DNA from: Crotalaria pallida
Lineage: Eukaryota; Streptophyta; Magnoliopsida; Fabales; Fabaceae
Assembly: GCA_037953625.1 (NCBI GenBank)
Contig: CM075652.1
Coordinates: 54,615,501 to 54,679,500 of the forward strand
Direction of reading: 5' to 3'
DNA length: 64,000 bases
Below are positions 36,039 to 47,224 of this stretch, one piece after another. Within the stretch, counting starts at the first letter, position 1, and the number at the start of each line of letters is the position of its first letter. The notes under the pieces are model-generated. The model had not been told where the DNA came from. It saw only the letters and a list, made by a program, of their open reading frames with translations, and did not search any database. A program made the position numbers and the translations under genes.

Positions 36039-36356
36039 GGTTAAATTACTCACCTGGTCCCTTATCTAATTTTTCAATTTCAAATTTGTTTCTTATGTTT
36101 TTTTGATTTCAAATTGGTTCCAAATTGGTCCCTGAGTCACTATTCATCCTAAGTGGACCGCTATGATTTGCACACGTGTCACTATTCATCCTATGTGAAC
36201 CAATATGATATTGACAGGTAGGATGAATAGTGACTCAGGGACCAATTTGACAGCGGAAAGAAACATAAGAGACTACTTTAAAACAAAAAAAAAAAAACGT
36301 AAGGGACCAATTTAAAATTGAAAAATAAGGTAAATGACCAAATGAGTAGTTTAACC
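36039..36356. mobile_element. Mutator-type MITE (318 bp)
   Basis: Imperfect terminal inverted repeats starting ggttaaattactcacctggtc, with a perfect 9-bp duplication taaattttt (36030-36038 and 36357-36365). Third element of this size-and-TSD class in the window. Non-coding. Confidence 0.85.
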
Positions 36357-36510
36357 TAAATTTTTTATACATTATCTTAAAAACAATGAATAACAAAACT
36401 CTTCCTATTATACCATTCTTATTTTTGCTCCCCACTTTATCATATTTGTTGTTCTCTCTTTCTCTCTACTTCCCTATGTTAAATACAGGCAAGGGTATAA
36501 CTGAGAAAAG

Positions 36511-37032
36511 GCTTAATTATATGCCAAGTTTTTAAATGGGTTATTTTGTCACAAATTCTTGTTTTTTTAATGTATGACTCCTCGAAGTTACTTTTGTGTT
36601 TGTGATATACTATTCTTACTGATTTTGGTCAAACATTGCTAACATATTATACGAGAATCCTAGTCAGATGCAAGAGGTTAGCTATGTGGTACTACGTGAT
36701 GCCACATGGTTGAAGATGACTTCTCTCTCCAATTCTTTTTTTTCTTTTTATTTTTAAACTAAAAAAATATAAATATTTACTTTTTTTTTAGATTTTTTAA
36801 TTTTAAGAAAGGATCATCGCCGACATTGCATTATGTGGTACCACGTGATTAACCTCTTGCGTTTAACTAGGATTTCGGTGAGATATGTCAGCAAAATTTG
36901 GTCAAATATGGTAGCATGTGTATTTGTCAAACTCAAAAGTTATTTCGAGGAATCATACATTAAAAAAAAAAAAAGAACAAGAGACTATAACAAAACAACC
37001 CTAAAGTTCAAGAACTAAAAACATAATTAAGC
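36511..37032. mobile_element. Inverted-repeat MITE (522 bp)
   Basis: Ends gcttaattatat and ataattaagc are inverted. Inner arms aatgtatgactcctcgaag and its near-complement at about 36945-36962 extend the fold. No clean target duplication, so superfamily is unassigned. Confidence 0.6.
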
Positions 37033-37120
37033 ATTCAGGAAAATATAATAATTGCTTTCACTTTGCATTGAGAACGTTAAATAGATACTCATAGTATAGC
37101 CATATAGGAACGCATTTAGG

Positions 37121-37735
37121 CTTCGTTTGACAGTACGAGCTAGGAGTTTTTTTACCTATTTAGGAGTTTTTAGATTCAGTCAATAAGCTACTAGTCTCGT
37201 CCGGTGAACACAAATTAGAAAGAGCTTATAGTTTTTAAAAAAGAAGCTTGTAGCTTTTGAAAGCTAGCTTTTAGAAAGCTACTTACTTCAAGTAGCTTTT
37301 AAGAAACTAGATTAGCTTTCAATAATTCATATACCAATTATACCCTCAAACAAATTTTAAAATTATTTACCTACCCTTAAAATTTTTTTGTTATGATTAA
37401 TTAATTAACTACATAATTAATAAATAAAGAAAATAAACTAATTTAATTAATTATGATTTAATCATTTCTATACTTTATTAATTAATTAATTAACCATCTA
37501 TTTAATAAATAAATAAAAAATGAAAAAAATATAAATTGTATAATGTAATGTTGTATGTCCTTGTTGGTCATTTAATAATTTTCAGCTATATCAAAAGCTA
37601 GTTCTGCCGAACAGCACTATTTTAAATAGTCAGCTAAACAGCTATAAGCCCAAAGCTCCTAGTTAGCTCACAGCTACAAGTTACAAACTCATATCTAAAA
37701 GTTACTTTTACCGAACAGACTGTTAATCTCAAATT
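37121..37735. mobile_element. Possible inverted-repeat MITE
   Basis: Left end has gcttcgtttgacagtacgag and agctaggagttttt; right end carries the near-complements agctcctagttagct and gaacagactgttaatc. Boundaries and target duplication are unclear. Confidence 0.4.
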
Positions 37736-39087
37736 TGATTTGAAGCTGGGTGGAGCCTCCATAATCTATTTATATTTTGAAGAAAAATATAAAGTCAAGG
37801 CACCTTTTTGTGTTCATCTTTATTGTTTTCTTGAAATTGTCACTAATCATCACATATTTAACATGACAATTAAATCTACTCCTGTAAATATTTATCCGAT
37901 ACTAAGTCAATTTTGATGAAAAAAACTCGTTCTGACTTAGTTTGAAAAAACACAAACTCGAATCAAAATTTAAAAAGACAGAAATGTGATATGTTAGAAA
38001 TTATAAGTACTTGCTTGTTATCGCTTTTGAACCCTCATCAATATAAAAATTAAATAATTTACATTACCATAATCGTTAAACAGTCATCAAGTTAAACTAA
38101 CTTATTTTTCTAGAATTATAATTAAATTCTCATGATTTTAAATATTTTTAAGATTTTGATCTTTGTTTTTATATGGTTTTTCAATTATAATGTATTTAAT
38201 ATTTTTATTTTTAAAATAAAAATATATAATTTAGAAAAATAAAGAAAAATAATGGGATAGGTTACCTATCATGAATTTCCTAAACATGACAAGGAAAAGG
38301 GTTTTTTTTTTTTAAATCCCTACCCTTAAGCCCTTCTTAAACCGATGAGGGCGGGGTTGGGAACGACAATGTCCATCCCAAACCCGCCTCGCTTCGCTGT
38401 CATGCCTACATATGTTGCTATTGCTTAATTATATTATTGATGACACTTATTGTATATTAGTAAATCTTGTACCATTTCAAAATTTATCTTTTCATAATAC
38501 GGTAATTATCAACTTTTTAAGTTTTTATCCCTTGTTTTTACAAAGGCTCTCTTGTTTGGTCAGTGTTACTTCTAACGAAAGCAAAGTTCAAATGATAGAT
38601 TATTTGACGGCCCGGATGGGAGCCATCATAACATTGTAAAATATATGGAAAGAATAAACCAAGTCATGGGTGTCAACTATAATGACCCTAGTGATCTCAT
38701 AGTTCAACAAGTTCGACAAAATTATCAAGGTTTCAGTTGCAACATGCATATTCACAATTACTTTCAGTGTCAATTTAAGAAATTGACCAATAGAAAAACA
38801 ACGTAACTAACCAAAATCCAGTGGGTGTCAATGTAACTTCGACAGGAGTAATAACGTTTCCACCACAAAGTCAAGTTATTAGAAAAATTTTGTAAACACA
38901 ATGGGTGCAAAACATTCAAACTTTCAACTCCACAAATAACTTCGTTATCCTCAATAGATAACTCAATTTGGTAGAGCAGCGATATATAAAGTGCTACACC
39001 TAATTTTGATATATGGCATTTACACAATTTTTCTCCTACCTCTTTCAATAAAAAATTTTGACCTATAAAAAAACTTTGTACTTATTA
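37736..39087. other. AT-rich intergenic DNA
   Basis: No gene recognised. A G/C-rich patch at 38340-38402 (gagggcggggttggg ... aaacccgcctcgc) stands out but has no assigned function. The plus ORF at 38412-38639 and minus ORF at 38770-39048 lack recognisable motifs. Confidence 0.4.
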
Positions 39088-39397
39088 CTCCCTTCGTCCT
39101 TAATTATAGGATACTTTTAAATAATTTACACAAATTAAGAAAAGTAATTAGAAGTAATTATTATTCTCAAAATTATCAAAAAAAAATATCAAACTTCCAA
39201 AATTACCCCTATATAAAATTATATGCAATCTAGATAGATGTAGTTATTATTATGAAAAAAGTGAAAAAGTTTATTGAAATGTGAAATATAGAGTAGAATT
39301 TTTAGGGGTATATTAATGTCTGGATATTGTAAAGTGACTTATATTTAAGGATAAATAAATCATAAAAAAGATGACTTATAATTGGAGACGGAGAGAG
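39088..39397. mobile_element. Stowaway-like MITE (310 bp)
   Basis: Ends ctcccttcgtccttaattat and (reverse complement) ctctctccgtctccaattat are inverted repeats, flanked by TA (39086-39087, 39398-39399). AT-rich and non-coding. Confidence 0.8.
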
Positions 39398-39476
39398 TAA
39401 GTTAACCAATGACAGCTCGAACTTTCAAACTTTTCAACCAATCCGGTACCATCATGTTTTTTTTTTCCACTTACAG

Positions 39477-39538
39477 GATTACGGAGCTCTGGCGGAGAAC
39501 ATAGGCAACACACTCACAGTTCAAGGTTGGGTATAACG
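39477..39538 (+). pseudogene. Possible exon fragment (OB-fold, Asn-tRNA synthetase-like)
   Basis: A T-rich tract ending ttttccacttacag (an acceptor-like site) precedes a GC-richer stretch. One frame reads DYGALAENIGNTLTVQGWV before a TAA at about 39534. NTLTVQGWV followed by an RLR resembles the start of the anticodon-binding OB fold of organellar-type asparaginyl-tRNA synthetases (GxTLxVxGWVRTLR). It is short and breaks off near the Tat insertion, so this is a guess from a few residues. Confidence 0.22.
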
Positions 39539-39690
39539 ACTAAGGCAAATTTGTCATTTTACAATTTGTCAAATTTTACCACTTGTATTAGTTAATTAAT
39601 TAACTAACAACAGTTTCTATCTGTTCTGGACAGAAAATATCATATTGGGCTTTGGCCCATTAAGGAATAAAAGCCAAAATCAGAAGCAAG

Positions 39691-40074
39691 CCCAAGGGAA
39701 CAAAGGGGACAACGGTTTCAAGAAACCAAACCAGAAAGGAGTCCCTTTGCAACCAAACCAGAAGGAAAAGGCGTCCCTTGCCTCCCAGCACCCCTTTTCA
39801 ACGAAAGGTTCAGAACAGAGGAGCAGAAGTCTCAGTCTTGAGCTTAGCACCCACCAGTAACAGTCATTCAAAACCACCATCCCAAGGGAACAAAGGGGAC
39901 AACGGTTTCAAGAAACCAAACCAGAAAGGAGTCCCTTTGCAACCAAACCAGAAGGAAAAGGCATCCCTTGCCTCCCAGCACCCCTTTTCAACGAAAGGTT
40001 CAGAACAGAGGAGCAGAAGTCTCAGTCTTGAGCCTAGCATGCACCCACCAGTAACAGTTATTCAAAACCACCAT
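39691..40074 (+). repeat. 190-bp tandem duplication unique to 5' LTR
   Basis: Unit 1 is 39691-39880, unit 2 is 39881-40074 (four extra bases, tgca). Both start cccaagggaacaaagggg. The 3' LTR has one unit only (from about 51586), so the duplication arose after insertion or by unequal exchange. Confidence 0.92.
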
Positions 40075-40236
40075 ATATGGAAGCTTCATCATTTCACTCC
40101 ATGCTAAATAAAGAAAGATGTTTAATCTCTTTGTTTAAGGGAGGATAATGGCATAAACCAGTGGATGATGGGAAATCAATGCAATAACCAGAGGATTGAA
40201 GGGTGGCAAAACTTGGAGATTAAGTTAAGATTGAAG

Positions 40237-40244
40237 TATAAAAA
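40237..40244 (+). promoter_or_regulatory. TATA-like box of Tat 5' LTR
   Basis: tataaaaa within gaagtataaaaagag; the same sequence recurs in the 3' LTR near 51930. Confidence 0.5.
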
Positions 40245-40544
40245 GAGAATTAAGAGAAGGGAGGAGGCCAAGAGCAGTAGAGGGAAAAGAGCAACTGAAA
40301 TACTAAAAAACACAACGACTCAGTCAGAGGAGAAAGGAGAATTTGAGAGAGACAAGTAAAAGGCCTCCTCAGTTTCTTTTCTTTCCTTTATCAAAAATAC
40401 ACCCCTCTGTAGAAAATCCCTCCCCTGTATCTGTATCTCAAGCAAAATAATAAGAGAGGCCATTGACTTCACAAAGTTTACGAACCCACCTTTGTATTTT
40501 GCATTTTAATTAAGCGGCAAGGAGGCTGATTTTCAGCCCTGAGA

Positions 40545-42130
40545 ATGACCAGGAGGAACCAGTCTCAAACATCCTGGGGGAGGAACTTGTGCAAACAGAC
40601 AAAGAATCTCAAGGGAAAGGCGTGCAGGTAGCTCTGGAAGCCACTGTCCTCAACAACATCATAGCCAATCAAAATGCCTTGGCAAAACTGATAGCAAGCT
40701 ACAAAAGTCAAAATGCCAAGGCAAAGGAGGAAGCTGAAGCATTGAAAATCAAGGCTAGACTGGAAGAGGAAGCCAGGAAAGAAGAGGAAAGAGCTAGAGA
40801 AAAGGCGCGAGCGGAGCTGGAAACCCATTGCACGGAAGGCATGAAGGACACCCTAGTGACACAAGCAAAGTTGAAACGGATGTTGCAAGCACACAAATAA
40901 GGAAGCACCCCAGTAGTTGATCTAGACCCACCTTTCATGGCGGAGATAGCTGCGTATCATTACTCCCATGGATACACGACGCCTACGTTCCCGAAGTTTG
41001 ACGGAACTGGAAGCGCAAGGGTACACTTGATGACGTATGTGGATGACTTGGGAATCCATAGTTCAGATTTGCGTTTGAGGCTGAGGGAATTCTCTAAGTC
41101 CCTCACAGGGCGTGCTTTTACCTGGTATTCCAAACTGCGCCCTACATGTATCAGGAGTTGGGAACAAATGACAACAGAATTTTGTAACAAGTTCCTTGAG
41201 GAGGAGGTTGCCATTCACGTGATGGACCTGGGGGAGAGTTAGACAAAGGATGGGAGAAGGACTGGTGCAGTTCATAAAAAGGTACCGAGACAAAGCGCTC
41301 AGTTGTAGGGAGACGCTCCCCGAGGCAGACTTGGTATATGGATGCATCAAGAGTATAGAAGATGGGTCACAAATATTCTTGGCTTTGAGCAAGATTACTA
41401 CCTTTGCTGAACTATTGGCTAGAGCATTGGACGTGACAGAAGCAATGCGAAAACAAGGGAAGAGGACCAGAGAACAAGCCGCCTTTGATGTCAATGCAAT
41501 AGATGATAAGAAAGGGAGGAGTTACAGAACCACCCAGTGGAACTATGAGAAATGAGATCCCCCACCAGCATTGCCCATCCCAAGAGAGCTCACGTACCAA
41601 TTAGTGGAGGAATGGCTAAAGGAGGGCGTGCTAAAAGCAAGAACTGAAAGGCGTCCCCTGACACAGCAAGAGTATGACAATCCAGCTTTCTGTATACTCC
41701 ATCAACACAAGGGACACAGTACCATGGAGTGTTATGTGATTAGAGGAATATTTCAGAAACAACTTGCGGCAGGGAAAGTGCTATTGCCAGAGCAAGGAAC
41801 GGAAGAAGGCGTGGGGACGCAGCCCTTGCCAAGGCACCAGGTGAATGTCATTTTATCAGGAGAAGGGAATCTGCTAGAAGAGCTAGAAGAAGAGGAAGTG
41901 CTTGAAGATGAGCTAAGGAGGGGTTTAACCAAGACTAGAGGCTTTAGAGCGTTGTTTGATCAGCTAGGACTCAATGTGAATGTAAGGGCTGAGGCAGCAC
42001 AGGCTTTGGCGGATGTCATCGTAAGAAGGGGTGGAAACACCAGTACCGCACACGCCCCGCTTTCAAGGGTAGCAAAGGCACATGCTTCGGCCATCATGTT
42101 CAGGGATCCTCAGCCACAACACCCTGGGTA
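40545..42130 (+). pseudogene. gag: Tat gag, broken
   Basis: Gag of the Tat element. The first ATG at 40545 opens a frame that soon stops; the real N-terminal frame resumes by 40589 and contains a charged Ala/Glu/Lys/Arg coiled coil (40720-40850). A TAA at 40898-40900 interrupts it. The capsid region follows: YTTPTFPKFDGTG, LRLREFSKSLTGRAFTWY and FCNKFLEEE. A one-base slip near 41245 shifts to the frame with GLVQFIKRYRDKAL. A TGA at 41553-41555 then precedes LTYQLVEEWLKEG and a CILHQHKGHSTMEC element in the usual place of the Tat CCHC-like motif. At least four lesions, so no functional Gag. Confidence 0.85.
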
Positions 42131-42547
42131 TTGTCATAACAGACCGTTATTTGTGGAAGCAGTAATTGAAGGTGTCAAAGTAAGGCGTGCCCTAGTAGAC
42201 AACGGTTCGGGTGTCAACTTCATCCCAACCCATATCTTCGCAAAGTTAGGAATCCCTGGCTCAAGGTTGAAGAAAGTTGAGACAACATTGAGCACATTCA
42301 ATGGAGACACAGTGGAAACAAGAGCGTGCGTTGTGATCAACTTGGAAGTAGGGCCCATAAAAACGCTCAACATGTTCCACATTGTCGATGGGAACCCGAG
42401 CTATCATATTCTCTTGGGACGCCCTTGGATCCATCTACACCAATGCTTTCCTTCAACACTACATCAGTGTGTCAAGTCTGCTTACAGGGGACGTGATATT
42501 GAGATTCCAGCTACAAGGCGTCCTTTGAAGCATCTGAAATGCACCTG
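42131..42547 (+). pseudogene. pol: Tat pol: aspartic protease
   Basis: Same frame as the last gag segment. RRALVDNGSGVNFIPTHIFAKLG carries the catalytic Asp; here the family's Asp-Ser/Thr-Gly is Asp-Asn-Gly-Ser-Gly, as is usual in Tat elements. The flap and FHIVDGNPSYHILLGRPWIH C-terminal strand are present. It would cleave the Gag-Pol polyprotein. The frame runs to TGA 42546-42548; the RT part lies in another frame from 42539, so another shift separates them. Confidence 0.88.
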
Positions 42548-44314
42548 ATAGACGCCTCCATTTTTGATGAATTGGCTCCGCCAGGGATAGGCAGAATCGA
42601 AAGAGAAGCTCCAATTAGTCTCAAAGGGAAAGAAAAGGCAGCACCTGCAAGGGAGTCCGTTTTCAAAAGGCTTCGCCTCCCTGAAAGAGAAGACGCTTCA
42701 GGTCCAAGCACAACGACAAAGACAAAATTCAGGCTTCAGAAACAGCGCCTCCCCCAAGGAGGAACACAGTGGGCCATCTTATAGGAATTTGCGGGGCTGG
42801 CCAAGCCGAGCCTCCGAGACTTGGCCAGCCCCACCCTCTTGCAAGCACTGAAGGGGAAGGCCGTATTCGAAGAAGGAGTCATGACAGTACAGGAAGAAAA
42901 ATCAACTAAAGAAGAATTGGAAGAACTCAACATAGGAGGCAAGGAGCACAGGCCATTGTATATATCCGCATCACTAACAAGTAAAGAGAAAGAAGACTTG
43001 ACAACATTGCTCACAAAATACAAAGAGGTGTTTGCATGGACTTATGAAGAAATGCCTGGTCTTAGCCCCAAGCTGGTAACACACAATCTGGCGGTAAAGG
43101 CGTCTGCAACCCCAGTCAAGCAGCCAGCCAGGAAGTTTGATCCAGAGATAGAAAAGGCTATCAAGAAAGAGGTGGAGAAACTACTCAAAGCCCAATTCAT
43201 AAAGCCTATACAGCACCCTACCTGGTTGGCCAATGTTGTCCCAGTAAAAAAGAAGAGCCGGTAGATACGGTGTTGCGTGGACTTCAGAGATCTGAATAAG
43301 GCGTGCCATAAAGATGACTTTCCCCTGCCCAACATAGACAACATGGTGGACGCCACTGCAATGCACGAGCGGTTCTCCTTTATGGATGGATTCAGTGGAT
43401 ACAACCAAATCAAAATGGTCGCGGGGGACGAAGAAAAAACTGCCTTTAGGACGCCGGTGGGAAACTTTTTCTATAATGTAATGCCGTTTGGACTCAAGAA
43501 CGCCGGTGCCACATATCAAAGAGCAATGACGGCAATTTTTCATGATATGATGCACGAAATTGTGGACGATTATGTGGATGACCTGGTGGTGAAGTCCAAG
43601 AAGAAGGAGCAACATCTGGAGCATTTGGAAGCAGTCTTTATAAGGTGCAAAAAATATAAGCTCAGGATGAATCCCTTAAAATGTAAATTCGGGGTGTCAT
43701 CAGGAGAATTTCTTGGGTTCAGAGTGCACAAGGAAGGGATCTCAGCAGGAGAAGGAAAAATACAAGCAGTACAGGACATGAAGGCGCCTAAAAGTCAGAA
43801 AGAACTCCAACAGATGCTGGGCAAGCTAGGGTACATTCGAAGGTTTATCCCTGCTCTAGGAGAACTGCTGAGTCCAATGAGGAAGCTTCTGAAAAACAGG
43901 GGAACGTTCAAATGGGAGGAAAAGCACCAAGAAGCATTCAGCCAGATCAAGGCGGCACTCACGTCCCTACCAATTATGATCCCTCCTCATAAAGGCGTAC
44001 CCCTCAGGGTTTATCTAGCTGCAACAGCGTCAGCCATCAATGGACTCCTTGCACAAGAGATAGAGGGTGTTGAGCGTCCTATCGCTTATTGGAGTCGAAT
44101 GCTTAAAGACACAGAAACCAGGTACTCTCCTCAGGAAAGACAATGTCTGGCCCTAGTGTATGCGTCCCAAAAGTACCGACATTACTTTCAGGCCCACACA
44201 ATTCACGTGATGACCAGATCACAAGGGATCAAACATTTGTTACAAGGAGCTGATCTTACAGGAAGGACTAGCAAATGGGCTTTCGCCCTAACAGATTATG
44301 CATCACCTTGGTGA
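42539..44314 (+). pseudogene. pol: Tat pol: reverse transcriptase and RNase H
   Basis: One frame broken by TAG at 42782-42784 and TAG at 43262-43264. The second stands at a position where the family has Gln (KKKxGQIRxCVDFRDLN), consistent with C-to-T decay. RT motifs: YKEVFAWTYEEMPG, CCVDFRDLNKACHKDDFPLP, FMDGFSGYNQIKM, VMPFGLKNAGATYQRAM and catalytic YVDDLVVKS. The RNase H region has LRVYLAATASAINGLL, YSPQERQCLALVYA and HVMTRSQGIKHLLQ; several usual acidic residues look replaced. The frame ends TGA 44312-44314, overlapping the next frame. Confidence 0.92.
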
Positions 44315-45177
44315 CCCCCATGGCTTTGAAGAGCCAAGCGCTGACTGATCTAATGGCAATGTGCAAGGTTGATGAAGGAAAGGAGCCCATGGAGGAGGTC
44401 TTCATGAAAAATGGGGATGAAGTATGGACACTCATATTTGACAGATCTCCCTCTTGTCCAAAAGGAGGGGCTGGAGTGACGTTGTCTAACGAAAAGGGCG
44501 AAGAATTATCTTTTGCATTTCAGCTGGAGTTTCCTTGCACAAATAATGAAGCTGAATATGAAGCTCTCCTGTTGGGATTAGGGATGGTGGAGGAACTAGG
44601 GATCCAAAGGATAGTCATCAAAGGGGATTCTAACTTGGTAATCAAACAGCTGAAGGGAGAATACGGGGTAAAAGAATTTCCACTGGCTCTTTGCAGAGAA
44701 AGAGTGTTGCAGTTACTGGAGAAATTCAGAATGGACGCCTTAGAGCACGTGCCCAGATCTAAAAACAGAAAGGCGGACGCTCTCGCCACGTTAGGTAGCA
44801 AAACCATAATGGACAAAGAGGAGCATCTGATACATTTGAAGAAGGTGAACCGCCCTCAAATTCAGACAGAGACACTCAAGGAAGAAGCCAAGGATGATTG
44901 GAGAATCCCGGTCAAAAGGGAACTTGAAAGCAGAGTGCTAACAAAAGCTTCCAGGGATTACTGTCTCATCAAGGGAAATTTGTACAAGAAGAGTGGAGAT
45001 GGCTTGCTTATGAGAAGCATTACAGAAGAAGAGGGTTCAAGGAAGATGGTACAGATACATGATAGTACCTGCGGACAAATGGGACCCAGGCTGTACAGGC
45101 GTGTGCAGAGGATGGGTGTGTTCTGGCCCACTATGAAGGTGCAGTGCGAGTCCCTTCAAAAGAATTGCCAAAGATGA
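44275..45177 (+). pseudogene. pol: Tat pol: second (archaeal-type) RNase H
   Basis: After a frame shift near 44290. The aRNH domain shows VWTLIFDRSPS (first Asp), GGAGVTLSNEKGEEL, TNNEAEYEALLLGL (Glu), IVIKGDSNLVIKQLKGEY (Asp) and KNRKADALATLGS (final Asp). Dual RNase H is a hallmark of Tat elements. The C-terminal third begins integrase: RKMVQIHDSTCGQMG and GVFWPTMKVQCESLQKNC match the HHCC zinc region, but a TGA at 45175-45177 stops it. An apparent second HHCC follows at about 45415-45545. Confidence 0.88.
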
Positions 45178-46446
45178 CAGGATAGTGAAGAAGGAAACGA
45201 GGTCAACACGGTCAAAGAAAATTGGACCAGGCCCATCAAGGAATACCTGGAGTATGGGATCTTGCCAGAAGATCACGACGAGGCAGAAAGGGTGAAAAGG
45301 AAAGTTGATCGTTACTTCTGTGAAGAAGGGGAACTCTTTAAGAGAAATTTTGCTGGAGACATCATGAGATGCTTAGAAAAGGGGGACCAAGAGAGGGTGA
45401 TGGAGGAAGTGCACAGGGGGACTTGCGGTAGACATCAAGGAGGAAGGGCCCTCCATTTGGAACTCTTAAAGATTGGGTATTTTTGGCCAACAATTAGAGA
45501 GGACGCTGTAGATCTTGTGAGGAGATGCAAGCAATGTCAAGAGCACGACAACAAGGTGCACGCACCCTCCAGCAACACAAAAAGCCTAAGCTCACCATAT
45601 CCCTTTCACACCTGGTGCATGGATTTCATTGATCCCATCGATCCAGCGTCCAAAGGGAAAAGGTGGATACTGGCAGCAACGGAACATTCAACAAAATGGG
45701 TAGAAGCCATGGCATGTAAAAAGGCGGACGTAAACACCACCGTTCAATTCATCAAAGATCATATCATTTGTCGTTTTGGTCTGCCCAAGAAGATAGTATC
45801 GGATAATGGCACCCATTTCATTAACAGAAAGGTGGAAGGAGTCTTGGAAGAGTATGGTATTGTGCATCATAAATCAACACCATACTATCCACAATCAAAT
45901 GGCCAGGCTGAATCTACAAACAGGACGCTGATCAGGATTTTGTCCAGGACGGTGGAGGATGTGCCTCAAGAATGGAGTGAGTACTTGTCTTTGGCGCTGT
46001 GGGCCTATCGTGTCACAAAGCATGGAACCACCAGGGCGTCTCCATTTTCCTTGGTATATGGCGCAGAAGCTACACTGCCAGCGGAGGTGATGGTACCTTC
46101 AGCACGTATGATAGCACAAAACGAGGAAGATGCTTTGGAGAGGGCAGAAGCAGCAGAGGGTTTAAGGACTAAAGCACAAGAGGAGCTTATTTGACATCAA
46201 AGAAAAGTCATGCTGGCATATGAAAAAATGGTGCGGCCTAGGATGTTTGCGGAAGGAGAATGAGTTTTGAAGGCAACGGACGCTGTTATGAGAAACATGC
46301 ACACCAGCAAATGGAGGCCCAACTGGGAGGGCCCGTATATAGTGCAAGAACCACACCCCAGTGGCTACTGCTTTCTCCTGGATCCAGATTCACAAAAAAA
46401 GATAGGTCCTCTCAACTTCAAGTATGTTAAAAAATATTATGCTTAA
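45178..46446 (+). pseudogene. pol: Tat pol: integrase
   Basis: Same frame as the aRNH segment. Zinc region VHRGTCGRHQGGRALHLEL ... RRCKQCQEH, catalytic core WCMDFIDPIDPASKGK, IVSDNGTHFINRK and YYPQSNGQAESTNRT (D, D, E), then SLALWAYRVTKHGT and ASPFSLVYGAEATLPAE. TGA codons at 46192-46194 and 46261-46263 break the C-terminal part, which still shows WEGPYIVQEPHPSGYCFLL and ends KYVKKYYA with TAA 46444-46446. Integrase inserts the DNA copy into the genome; this one cannot. Confidence 0.9.
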
Positions 46447-46544
46447 GAAGTCTTGCTCTGTATCAGTAATGGCATAAATAAAATCTTCCTTTTGACTCTT
46501 GTATTGGCTTCAAAAAAACGGGGGGAAGAGGGACATCTGTACAG

Positions 46545-46850
46545 TTACAAGGCTAGAAAAGTTCCCACAAAGGGCACTAGTCGCAAAAGAAAGGCTAGAA
46601 AAGTTCCCACAAAGGGCGCTAGTCGCAAAGGAAAGGCTAGAAAAGTTCCCACAAAGGGCGCTAGTCGCAAAAGAAAGGCTAGAAAAGTTCCCACAAAGGG
46701 CGTTAGTCTCAAAAGAAAGGCTAGAAAAGTTCTCACAAAGGGCGCTAGTCGCAAAAGAAAGACTAGAAAAGTTCCCACAAAGGGCGCTAGTCGCAAAAGA
46801 AAGACTAGAAAAGTTCCCACAAAGGGCGCTAGTCGCAAAGGCTGAAAGAA
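46545..46850 (+). repeat. 42-bp tandem array in Tat 3' region
   Basis: About seven copies of a 42-bp unit (ctagaaaagttcccacaaag plus ggcgctagtcgcaaaagaaagg). The 14-codon period keeps several frames open on both strands, giving basic (VPTKGASRKRKARK) and other repeat ORFs that I do not regard as genes. Tandem repeats at this position are known for Tat elements and can seed satellite DNA. Confidence 0.9.
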
Positions 46851-46859
46851 TTCCCACGA

Positions 46860-47220
46860 AAGGACACTGGCCACCAAGAGCAACAAGACTCTCAAAAACA
46901 TCAAAGAAAGGTGTGGCAGAAAATGCAACAGGAGCAGTTTCATTCACAAATATATAAAAAGAAAGGAGAAAGAAAAGGAAGAGAAGAAGAAAAAGAAAGA
47001 AGGAAAAGCCAAGATATCCAAATAAGAAGGAGACGATTCTGCTCAAGTTCCTCAAAGACAGCAGAAACAATAGCAAAGGTAATCACGCCCAAGATCCTTG
47101 GAAGAGATTCTATTCAAAGGAAAAATGCAAAGAAAAAGAGATACCAGAAAAATATGCAAACACAAAATGTGCAAAATAAGACTTTCATACAAGATTGCCC
47201 AACCAAACCATCAGACATAA
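46860..47220 (+). other. Tat spacer, purine-rich
   Basis: Purine-rich DNA (gaaaggaagagaagaagaaa type) between the two repeat arrays. No domain seen in any frame. Confidence 0.5.
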
Positions 47221-47224
47221 AGTC

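Larger units (their letters stand above)
39622..40512 (+). repeat. Tat element 5' LTR with internal duplication
   Basis: Begins TGTTCTGGACAG; the part shared with the 3' LTR ends ttttgcattttaatta at 40512. It is 891 bp against 689 bp for the 3' LTR because of a tandem duplication at 39691-40074. TATA-like tataaaaa at 40237-40244. The exact 3' edge is uncertain by a few bases because it does not end in CA. Confidence 0.85.

Noticed and set aside
37121..37735. Full DNA transposon
   Set aside because: Only inverted end sequences are visible; no transposase and no clear target duplication, kept as a low-confidence MITE.
46453..47076. Basic repeat protein and long minus-strand ORF
   Set aside because: A 42-bp array (14 codons) keeps several frames open at once; no real gene indicated.
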